From Amaranthus tricolor (taxonomy: Eukaryota; Streptophyta; Magnoliopsida; Caryophyllales; Amaranthaceae), in contig NC_080057.1 in NCBI RefSeq assembly GCF_026212465.1, positions 19,786,962 through 19,850,961 on the forward strand: a DNA stretch of 64,000 nt. Reading direction: 5' to 3'. This document shows, piece by piece, positions 24,276 through 35,436 of the stretch. The position numbers and the translations under genes are program-made. Numbering within the stretch: position 1 is the first letter of the stretch; each line of letters opens with the position of its first letter. The notes beneath the pieces were generated by a model. The model was not told where the DNA came from. It made no database searches and saw only the letters and a list, made by a program, of their open reading frames with translations.

Positions 24276-27200
24276 ATGGTGGACAGTGAAACACCACCAC
24301 CGCCGCCACCTCAGTTTGATTCCACCTCTTGGATCATTGACACCGGTGCTACACATCATGTTACAGGAGATATTTCTTGGTTGTTCGACACTGAGAGTTT
24401 TAATTGTCTTGTTGGATTGCCCAATGGTGACATTGTTAATGCTTCTTTAATTGGCTCTGTTCGCTTGTCGGATAAACTCACTCTCACAGGCGTTTTATTT
24501 GTTCCTAATTTGCGTTGCAATTTGCTTTCTATTTCACAGCTTAATGACAATCTTAATTGTACTGTTCAATTTACTCAACACATTTGTGTCATACAGGACC
24601 CAACGAAGGAGCTGATTGGGACGGGAACTAGGAGAGACAGATTATACTATTTTAGCAATACGGAATTGGTTCCTCAAGTGGGTGCGATTGAAGCTTCGTC
24701 CCTGGATTTATGGCATCGTCGTTTGGGTCATCCTTCCGAGAAAGTAGTAAAGTTGCTTCCTCAACTTCGTAATAATAGAGATGTTTTAGATAAGGGGTGT
24801 GAAATATGTATGCGTGCTAAACACTCTAGAGTTCGTTTTCCTTTGAGTACTAATAGAGCTTCTAGAATTTTTGAAAAAGTGCATTGTGATTTGTGGGGGC
24901 CGTATAGACATGTTTCTTCTTGTAAGGCTCGTTATTTTCTGACAATTGTTGATGATTATTCTAGAGCAGTTTGGATTTATTTACTTCTTGATAAAATGGA
25001 GGTCTTTAAAATGTTTATGATGTTTGTTGCAATGGTTGATCGTCAGTTTAATCAAAAAATTAAAATCGTGCAAAGTGATAATGGTAATGAATTTAATTGT
25101 TTGTTTGAGTTTTTCAATGCGACTGGAATAATTTTTCAACATTCTTGTGTGGGTACGCCTCAACAAAATGGGAGAGTGGAACGTAAACACAAACATATTT
25201 TATCTGTTGCCCGAGCTTTGAGATTTCAGGCCAAATTACCTATTTACTTTTGGGGGTAGTGTGTCCTTGCCGCTGCTCATTTGATTAATCGCACACCAAC
25301 TCCACTTTTACACAACAAAACACCATTTGAAATCCTCTTTAACAAACTCCCTTCCTTTGATGCCATACGTACTTTTGGGTGTTTGTGTTTTGCGCATAAT
25401 CAGCAAACTCATGGCGATAAATTTGCTAGCCGTAGTAGAAAGTGTGTGTTTGTGGGTTATCCTTACGGTATGAAAGGTTGGAGAGTGTATGATCTTGATT
25501 CAAAGGTGTTTTTTGTTTCCCGAGATGTGAAGTTTGTTGAGGATGTGTTCCCTTTTGGATCCCCGGAAGATGTCCATATTACTCCTAATACTTTTGATGG
25601 ACCTATTCCTGTTCATGATGATTTTTTGGAGTTTGAGACTTTAGAAACTTTAGATGCGGACAGTCTGCAGCCAGCTATTTCTCCTTTGCAGCAGCCACAT
25701 TCGCAGCAGTCAGCTCCATACGCTACAGATTCCCCGAGCGTAGGTAATGGACTACTGCAGGAGCGCGCGTCTTCCTCTCCTTCAGCTGCTGATCAGCAGC
25801 CACAGCAGCCAGACAACACTGCTTCATTGTCCCCTGAGCCTACCACTGACTTCTCTTCTCCGGAGCCTTTGGGTCGTGGTTTTCGGGATAAGTATCCCTC
25901 GGTTTTGCTCCGTGATTTTGTTGATCCTTCTGGGAAACCATTTGTTACTCATTCCGTCATTGCTCATAATTCGTCTCTTTCAAACTCTCGGTCTAATCAT
26001 GCTTCTTCAGGTAATCCTTATCCTCTGGCACATTACATACATTGTCATAAGTATTCTGTGAATTATAGGAAGTTTATTACAGCCCTTGTGATTGACAAGG
26101 AACCAAAATCTTTTAAAGAGGCTATGAAATCCTTGGATTGGCAAAAATCTATGCAGAATGAAATACAGGCTTTGGAGGACAATGGAACTTGGACTTTAGA
26201 ACATCTACCCGCGGGTAAGCGTGCGCTTGGTAGCCAGTGGGTCTACAAAACCAAGTTCAAGTCTAATGGCGAAGTTGAACGTTTGAAGTCTCGTTTGGTT
26301 GTTTTGGGCAATCATCAGCAGGTCGGAATTGACTATCATGAGACTTTTGCTCCCGTTGCTAAGATGACTACAGTTCGCGCTTTCCTTGCTATTGCGGCTT
26401 CTAAGAATTGGGAACTTCATCAAATGGATGTTCACAATGCTTTTCTTCATGGTGATCTTGACGAGGAGATTTACATGAAACTCCCTCCTGGTTTTGAGAG
26501 TTCTGATCCGTCCTTGGTGTGTCGTCTTCGCAAGTCTTTGTATGGTTTGAAACAAGCCCCTCGTTGTTGGTTTGCTAAGTTGGTCTCTGCTTTGAAAGGG
26601 TATGGTTTCTTACAATCTTACTCTGATTACTCTCTTTTCACTTATACTAAAGGCACAGTTCAAATAAATGTCTTAGTATATGTTGATGATCTCATTATTT
26701 CTGGTAATAATTCCGCTGCCACTGGTGTTTTCAAAGCATATCTTAATGACTGTTTTAAAATGAAAGATCTAGGTTGTTTGAAAGATTTTCTGGGTATTGA
26801 AGTTGCTAGAAGTTCACAGGGTTTGTTTCTTTGTCAACGTAAGTATACGTTGGATATTATTTCTGAGGCCGGTTTACTTGGGGCGAAACCTTGTGGCTTT
26901 CCTATGGAACAAAACCACAGACTAGGTCTAGCTACAGGAGATCGCCTTTCCGATCCTGCACCTTACAGACGACTTGTGGGTCGTCTGATTTATCTTACAG
27001 TAACTCGCCCAGATTTAGCATACTCGGTGCATATTTTGTCTCAGTTTATGCAGGAGCCTCGCATTGATCATTGGGAGGCTGCCATGCGTGTAGTTCGGTA
27101 TTTGAAAGGTACTCCTGGACAAGGTATTTTGTTGAGTGCAGACAGTGAGCTTTCTTTACAGGGGTGGTGTGACTCTGACTGGGCGGCTTGCCCTCTCACT

Positions 27201-27635
27201 CGTCGGTCTTTGACAGGTTGGTTTGTGTTTCTTGGGCATTCTCCAATTTCTTGGAAGACCAAGAAACAGCATACGGTTTCTAGATCATCTGCTGAAGCAG
27301 AGTACAGGGCTATGGCCGCCATTACTTGTGAGTTGAAATGGTTGAAAGGTTTGTTGTTGAGCTTGGGAGTTCATCATCCCAAAGCTATTCCCCTTTTTTG
27401 TGACAGTGAGTCTGCTTTGCATATTGCCAAAAACCCGGTTTTCCATGAGCGTACGAAGCACATTGAGGTTGATTGTCATTTTGTGCGGGATGCTATTTTC
27501 GAGGGTTTGATTACAACATCTCATGTTTCTACTTCTTCTCAATTGGCGGACATTTTCACTAAGGCTCTCGGAAAGTTCCAATTTGAGTTACTTATGTCCA
27601 AGTTGGGCATTTTTGAACGCCATGCTCCAACTTGA
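24276..27635 (+). pseudogene. pol: Copia pol (protease, integrase, RT, RNase H) broken by one nonsense codon
   Basis: One reading frame runs across the span, interrupted by a single TAG at 25257-25259, just after FYFWG-like residues in the integrase region. Before the stop: protease active site DTGA at residues 22-25, the HHCC zinc site (LWHRRLGH...CEICMRAKH) and integrase acidic residues in VHCDLWGP, QSDNGNEF and QNGRVERKH. After it: the Copia integrase tail, RT with YVDDLI, and RNase H with SAEAEYRAMA, ending in DIFTKALGK. The frame opens with MVDSETPPPPPP, and no gag or CCHC knuckle precedes it. Apart from the nonsense codon I saw no frameshift, consistent with recent insertion. The two parts should not be read as two genes. 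Confidence 0.93.
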
Positions 27636-27641
27636 GGGGGG

Positions 27642-27908
27642 TATTGAGGATATGTGCACTCCGCGGTATACATCAGATATTTGGTGACGGTTACATTATC
27701 ACACTTTCAGCAGTTTCATTATCTTTGGTGACGGTTTGGTATATTTGGTGACGGTTACATTATCACACTTTCAGCAGTTTCATTATCTTTGGTGACGATT
27801 TGGTGACGGTTTTTTACTAATTTTACGGTTACCATCTTGTATTATATAAATATTGGTTGGAGTTAATGAAAGGACAACACAGATTATTCCCGTATTATAG
27901 TTTTCTCA
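27642..27908 (+). repeat. 3' LTR of the Copia element (267 bp)
   Basis: It matches the 5' LTR except for an extra 11 bp near 27790-27810, where GGTGACGATTTGGTGACGG replaces GGTGACGG, and one C/T difference. The polypurine tract lies immediately before it at 27632-27641. Confidence 0.93.
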
Positions 27909-27913
27909 GTTGG

Positions 27914-29824
27914 ATACTAATGTTTTGGTATACAATACAGGAAATTTTATGTCTGGCGAATTTGCAATTGTGCAGGACGTCAACAGTTTTCAGTAGGACC
28001 CATAAAAGCTGATTCGACCTAATATGATCTGAATCTAACTCAATGATTCAGTTTGAGTTGAGATTTTTGATTCAATTAATTAAATGTATCAATTTGATCT
28101 AATTTATTTATTAAATGGGTTTGTTCAAGTTAAAATTTTAAACCTGAACTAAAAGTGCATAACCCAATTAATGTGTTAATTCCAAATTAAATAGTAATTT
28201 AATATTATCTTATTTTTCATTGTAAATATAAAATAAACAACTAAATGGATCAAGTGGATTGAAATCAATTCTACTTGATATGTTGCTGATCAAGTTAGGA
28301 TTGTGATTTTCAAACCAATCAATTAAACGGATTGGTTAAAGTGTTTTGACTTGTTTATATATTATCCAAATCTGAACCTAACCTAATATGTTTGACGGAC
28401 TTAAAATTTTCAACTATGCCTTGAAGATTTGTAAATAAGAATGAGAAAGGAAAAAATATAATAAATTTAGAGCATAGTCCTCAAAGTTTTAAAATGAAAA
28501 CCAGCAAAAATCACTCTTTTAGCCAATATATTAATTAAAAAAATATACTCCCAAACATCACCATCGTGTAACTTTTGTCTTTTTATTATGGGCTTTACTC
28601 ACTTTCTTTTTATTGTATCGTTATTTTTATTTGTTGAATTTTTAATATTGTTCTTAATGATCTTCATAACTCTGTCTCTATAACTTCTCTTTAAAAACGC
28701 TTTTAACTAAAATTTAACATTAAAACAATATGGTTGATGAATTGGATCACTTAATTAATTATTACTATTATTAATTATACTAAAAATTCATGCATATTAA
28801 AATATCAACTAAATTATTATTATTAACTAAAAACTAAAATTATTAAGTAAATAAATCATGAACGATAATACAAAAAGGAATAAAATTGGGTTAACTCATA
28901 CTAAAAACTAAAATTTGACACATGTTTACTATTTTTGCTATAACTTTTGATTGAAAAATCACATTAATACAAACTTTGCGACATTAGAAATTAGACCTCT
29001 AAAGCTTTTCAACTATATATTATACACCAATTCTAAATTAAAAATGACAACACAATATAAAGGGTGACAAGTGACAACGTATAAGAATTTCAATCATTTA
29101 CGGACAAGTCCACCTTATCCAAAATTTTCCATTAATCATCTTATTTTCTTTATAGTGAAAGAATTAAATAAAAACAAATTTAATTTAATCATATTTGTTC
29201 ATTCGTTAATTAATTTAATAAATTTCACATATTACAATTACATTAAAAAAAGAAATAAGTAGATACATTATTTTGAAGTTACTTCATCAGAGGGGCATTA
29301 TAGAGAAAAATATAAACATCAGCGATTTTGGCCATATTCATAGTTGTTGCCACTAGGGATTGCATTTGAGTTCGTCACAAGAAAGTTAACACCTTAGAAA
29401 CAATACCAATTGAGCAACTCTTGTTCCAAAAAAAAAATATTCGTATTTAATAGTTAGGTTTTTCATTAATATATCACTTTCTACTAGAAAATAATCATGC
29501 AATTCAAATTAGGACCTTAGGAGTATGATTTGATTGATACTGCAAAGATGAATCATGTATTAGAGCTTTGAATGAAACCATAGTACTAACGGTCAAAATC
29601 ATTAAAGTCTCATAAATATATCTGCATCTAGGCATTTACAAAAACCCCTCTCCAACCAAAAAGGGATGAAACTAGAGACATACCAAGATGCATGAGCTAC
29701 AAAATATTGGCATCTGCAGAACCAGTAGAAGCAGTGCACTTTCAGATCATCCGAGCACCCGATCATTTCAAAATACATTTTTCTATGTCACAGTTCAGAG
29801 ACCCGGAAGAGCTTATGACATTCC
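27914..29824. other. AT-rich intergenic DNA between the Copia element and the callose synthase 3' end
   Basis: No gene is recognised. The stretch is very AT-rich. About 28000-28400 has repeated TGATTCA/AATTGATC-like words of uncertain origin. The 3' UTR of the minus-strand callose synthase presumably occupies the last few hundred bases. Confidence 0.5.
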
Positions 29825-32800
29825 TCATAACTGAACATTGGCTTTGTTTCCAGCAAGGATCTTTGAGATTTCGAGACCTCGACTGAAGGCTTGGTTGAAG
29901 AGAAGCCGAGACTGGAAGGTTGAGACGAATGGAAACCACGACAGGATTGCTACAGGTACAAAGATGATCATACCCATCCCAGCATCATATATTCTAGCAA
30001 ACTCTCGAATGGAATACCACAAACCGATGCTTCTCACCACCTTCTTCCAAGTGATTGCAAGCTAGAACATACAATATTGAAAGGTAAAAACAGGGCAGGC
30101 AGGTGAAAGGTTATACAAACAGGAAAGCAAAGCGACTAACATTCTCCATGCATAATTTGCATTTCATACAAACAGGAAAGCAAAGCGATTAACACACAAA
30201 AAGAGTAAAGGCATTTGCATTCAGAAAGGATGATCCTTGTTTGTCAACGGTACTAAACTGTTAGAATAATACCGATTCACAGTTTGTGCTAGGCAGCTAG
30301 CTATCACTGTACAGGAATATGCATAACCCTAAAAAGTCTGGTAAGTCGTAACGGAAGGGTCATTCTATATAGTAGTATATGGCTACTTACATTTCTATTT
30401 GATGAACCAAACAAAGCTAACCCATTTAACTTTACACACTTGACAATACATCATTCATATCCTTAGCATCTCTGATTGTGTATAATTAATTAAAAAAATT
30501 TCAAAAAGTTAATATTAATAAAACTTACATTAAAATGAATCAAATAAAATCTCATTTGACTATGTACCTATAGATTAACAATAATATTCAACTTAAAAGT
30601 GACAGATTAATGGTCCAAAAAACAAAAGAGACTCATAGGCGAAAGAGTATTACCTGTATTTTGGATTCAGGAATTACTATTTATATTTGGGAAAATTGTC
30701 AGAAATTACCTTATAAATTTTTTTTTCCTGAGTATCTAACAAAAAAGGTTTTGCTAAAAAGTACCTAACAAAATTTTTTCTTTTCCAAAGAATACCAAGT
30801 AACGTTTTCCTTCAGTTGACCATCAAGTATAAGATTGACTGGTCACATGAAGTTCACGTGAATACTTAATAACTCTCTATTTCCTCACTCATCTTCAATT
30901 TCCTTTCCAGTTCAATTTTCTCAATCATCTTTTTCCTCTACGTTGACTTCACAATCGAAAATTCTACCATTAAAATCGAAAATTCTCACAAGTGACAAGC
31001 TTTCAGAAGCCATGGTGATGCTGGGTCTCAAGGCAACACAAAGAAGAAAAAGGCCATCATCTCAACTCCTCCAATTCCTCAACCCACAAAAATTTTTCCC
31101 ACAAAATCCAAAACACCACAAATGCATCTTTTCTTACTGAAATCAATCAAAAAAGAACAAACAAAAATGGGGAAAGATTTGAGTGATGAACAAGTAAGTT
31201 CATTGAGAGAAGCATTTATGCAGCTGAGAGAAGGATTTAAACATAATACGAAAAGTAATGTAATTAGGCATTGAAAATGAACTTTTTTGCATATTTTGAA
31301 TCAATTCCCAGCATTTGTCAAACTCAAAAAACTTACCCAGTATATCAATCAAGGAATTGTAATTTTTCGGTTGTGCTGAAACCCACAATTAGTTTCGACC
31401 CAGTTGAAAAAATCAAGTGCTTTATTATAATCATTGTTGTAAGATGAGTGTTTTGAACATACAGTGATGAAATATAGACATTTGGTAGGAGATGGGTTAG
31501 AAAAAGGTTGTTCAAAGATGGAAAATGTTGGGTTTGCGAAAATTTGATGAAAAGAGGAATTTGATAAGATTGTAGGGGATGGAACGAACTAAGGGTGTTG
31601 CATAGTGTTCGAATTACGAGAATGAATTGCAGAGAAGACGAGTCTTTCCATTATTTTATCAAGTAATCAGAGACTGAGCTGAGAAACAGTGAAGTTGTTC
31701 TAGTCTAGGTTAACCTAACTTCTAATGCCGAAGAAGATGAGTGAGGAAATTTTCGATCTTTTAGCAACTGGGTATTTCTTAATTTGATGAACATTAACAA
31801 AATTGATTGAATCAAGAATTTTTTATTTGGAGTAAGAAGTAGAGGAAGAACATGAGTGAGGAAATTGAATTGGAAAGAAATTGAAGATGAGGAAGAAGAC
31901 TTTTCGATTTTGACCAATCAACCCTTATATTTGACGGTCAACTGAAGGAAAACGTTCCTTGGTACTCTTTGGATTACAAAAAATATTCTTTTATTAGGTA
32001 GTCTTTACAAAAGAAATTTTTTATTAGGTATTTTTTGACAATTTTTCCTTTTAAGTATGAGATTTCGATTAGTAATAACTCGGAAAAAAAAATTCCGAGA
32101 TTTTCTAAGAGCTGGAAGTCACTTTCTAGTTTCATATCGATTAAACAAAATGCAAATTTTTACTTTGACTAAAAGAGGTAGCATTATTTTCAGGTAGATA
32201 CTTACACATAATATACCCCATCCGGTTGCAATGAAAGCAAGGACACAGGCTAGCACGTCTGGAATAGTGAGATCGGTGAGCATGATAACAAGAGTGATGG
32301 CAGCCACAAGTCCCAAAGCAGTGACTCCCTGGAAAAAACGCATCCACAGCTGGAATCCAGCATACTTTTTGGGACTAAAACTGAATATCTGCAGAACGTC
32401 AAAACTTCATTAGCTTTGCTTAAAAAAAAGAAATTTTTTCTATTTGAACATGAAATCAAACCTTAAATATGATTACGATGACTGATAGAACAATCCAGGA
32501 GAAGCCATATATCTGGGAACATAGCAGCAATGGTCAGGACAATAAATTTCGTCAGCAGTAGGTGTTAAATTCCATTTCCAACACAAGAAAAGCAACATAA
32601 AAACTCAAACAAACTTATTGTACACATGCACCAAAATGATAATCACTACTAAAATTGGTAAATCTTTGCTTGGAAACTTCTGTGATAAAATAATGGATCA
32701 ATGCAAATACTGCAGAAGGTGAAGTGTTTCAGATTTTGATCACTTCTTGCATTGAATAAAATATCCGGATCAAGATTAATATATAACCCAGCATACAAGC

Positions 32801-35365
32801 ATCTTGATCTAAATCCAACGTTAAAAAAAGCAAGAAATAAAAGTAAGATTTACAATTAAGACCAAGAAACTAACCGCCAAAGATGTGTTTGATGGCATAA
32901 CATGGAGCTTGTAGACAATTCCATACTGAAACATGAAGAACCTCAGGCTCAAAATTGTTTCTAGAATACGACCTCTCCAAGTATGGATATGCATCTGCAA
33001 GAGCATAACAATGTTGAGATTGGTAAAAAAAATATGGGGAAATCGAAAAAACTTTTGGAAAAAAGAAAGCTTAATTCCCAATACTTATATTTAGATTAAA
33101 AAAATGGAAACAAACAATAATCAACTTGATGAATCTGCATAGCTGTCAGAAAATTTGCAAATAATCTTAAGTATGTTAAGAGAAAACGCGAACCTAAACT
33201 GATGATAATTGCCTTATAAATATTTTGAGGGAAAACATGTTGTCAACACTCTTTTAAGTAACACACATAAAATTCAGCAAAAATTTCCACACTTGCCCTT
33301 GATTTCATGAAAATTTAAATTACTCAACAGACAAATCAAATGAATCTCCATAAACTAGGCCTTCTAAAAATAGAGGAGAAACTGAAAGGCCTTGCTGCAT
33401 AGGGAGTCCATGGAATGGACCTTGGTTTACGCATTCTGGTGAAACAACCTAAATTTCACTAATGTGTCTCTTTAACATGGGAAACAGCAGGACATTCAGC
33501 ACTCTAAAAGTTCTGCCTCAGAGTTGCTTATTATATTTAACCATCTCATTGTCTAACGCAACAAGAAGTTCAGAGGTATAGCTGATCTAGCTTATTTTAT
33601 GAAAGCACACAACGGCAATGTCTGCAAAGCAGACACAGTAACCAAGAGAAACAAGAACGACGACATACAGAATAACAATTTTCATGTAGAGTTTGGTCCT
33701 AGTTAACACAAACCTGTTCTTCATCCCACCAAGATTCCCAGCTATGTTCACCTTTAATACCAATTCCTCCCTTGTAGAGAAGCCAACTGACCCAGTCATC
33801 AAAATCTTCCACAGTCCTGATGTAAACAAAGGAAGTGACTCCAAATTAGAGATATGAAGCATAACAAAAGCAACGGCAAGTGAAGGCATCAAGGAAAAAG
33901 CAGAACATGAGAAGTCTTTTCCTGGACTGTAGAAAGTTTGCATGGCATGTTATGTAGACTTCTAAAAATCTGACCGTTGTATTCGTAGACTTGTCAAAAG
34001 CTGACTGTTATATTCCAACTTGAAAACTAAGCTCAAAAGTGAGGGTTTGAACATGAAATTGAAACCCGAATATATTAGAGGTCTAATGTAACAGGATTCG
34101 TCGACTAATTCGCTTTTGTATTCTTGATTTGCTCAAAATTGCCGAAAAATAGACCTAACCAACCATAATTCGTTTTTTTGATTCGCATTCGCAAGGAAAT
34201 TAGCAAATCATGTGAAACCGGTCTGAACTCCATGAGCCTTTGTAATTTTGGGTTAAACCAGACTTAAATCCTTTCTGATACCCTTTGAATATTACATTTA
34301 AGCAATCAAGTGACAGTGAGTATTTCCCTAATTAAAAGTTGTAGTTACCTATTATTTGAGTAATTGGATTTTTGATGAACTTGAGCATCATATTTTGCAC
34401 TAGATTTGCTATAACTCAATCAAGTGACAAAGTAAGTACTACATTTAAGCAATCAAGGGACAAAGTGAGTATTTACCTAATGTAAAATTATAGGTACCTT
34501 CATTTATTTGTGTTATTGGATTTTTTATGGACTTGAACATCATTTTTTATGTTAGATTTGCTATAACTTAATCTTTCAAATGTATATTTAATATGTTTTC
34601 TTGAAATAATGTAGTAATGTTGCACTAAACAATCGAAATGAAAAACTATAAACAAATGTCTTTGCCATTAGGTCAACCCGAACCCGAATGTTATAGGTCT
34701 TGAACAAGAAATCTCAAAAATGACCTTTCCCCACGAAAACCCAAACGTAAAATAGTTGGGACTAAGCTTAAATATTTTAAAATATTTTACAATAATCAAT
34801 TGGCCTAAACTTAAATCACATGTCATAATTGGCCTTTTGGCAGTCTAAACCAACAAAGTCGAAATTATCTACCATTGTTTTTTATCCCCCTCGATACTTA
34901 TCCGGATGGGGGCCAATTGGCATTGGTAGGTTTGTCGTTTTCTAAATTATCGACCCCCACTTATAGACAAAAGGCTAGTGATCCTAGAACTTCCTTAGAT
35001 AACAATATGCCAATCCTATCATGGGAAAATTCTATTTACTAAGAATCCATAACTATATTAATCAATATCAAGAAAACAATTAGTACCAACAATGAAATAT
35101 GACTCCTATTAAAGCAGGATATGATTCTGGGGAGTTCCAACTAAACTTGGCCTTCCTTTCCCACAGGTAATTGAGTTTAAATCCTAATGCATGTACTTGA
35201 GTCCCGGTAACAAAGAATTTAGCTGTAATGTTATGTATCTCTCTCCATCCTTGACATGAAGGTCATAGTTAGTGAAGCCCAAAAGCATATATTATGTCTG
35301 TTATGCAATCTCGTATTCTATTCCTTTCCCACTTGAGGAAAAAGTAGGGTTGAATAAAGATGAAG

Positions 35366-35436
<71 letters not shown>

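Larger units (their letters stand above)
23955..27913 (+). mobile_element. Recent gag-less Ty1/Copia LTR retrotransposon
   Basis: The complete insertion is 23960-27908, flanked by the direct repeat GTTGG (23955-23959 and 27909-27913). Both LTRs begin TATTGAGGATATG and end TTTTCTCA, so the termini are TA...CA rather than the usual TG...CA. A primer site like initiator Met-tRNA (TGGTATCGGAGCC) follows the 5' LTR directly, and a polypurine tract (TTGAGGGGGG) precedes the 3' LTR. Only 60 bp separate the 5' LTR from the pol start codon, so there is no room for gag. Gene order protease-integrase-RT-RNase H is Copia type. The near identity of the LTRs points to a recent insertion. Without gag the element would need packaging help from a relative. 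Confidence 0.93.
30689..32048. mobile_element. Mutator-like element carrying two captured host gene fragments (Pack-MULE)
   Basis: Long inverted repeats bound the element: GGGAAAATTGTCAGAAATTACC at the left and GGAAAAATTGTCAAAAAATACC inward from the right, with CGTTTTCCTTCAGTTGACC and TCATCTTCAATTTC further in on both arms, roughly 200-250 bp each. Between the arms lie the first exon of a calmodulin-like gene (+) and part of a PPR gene (-). No transposase is present. The element is inside the last intron of the callose synthase. No convincing 9-bp target duplication was found (TTTATATTT against TTTTAAGTA), so one end may be altered. Long-TIR architecture and gene capture together support the Mutator assignment. 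Confidence 0.8.

Noticed and set aside
24276..27635. Two genes, an integrase and a reverse transcriptase
   Set aside because: Both are in the same frame, separated by one TAG, inside one pair of LTRs; it is a single broken pol.
30680..32057. A 9-bp target duplication for the gene-capturing Mutator-like element
   Set aside because: Flanks TTTATATTT and TTTTAAGTA do not match well enough; left unassigned.
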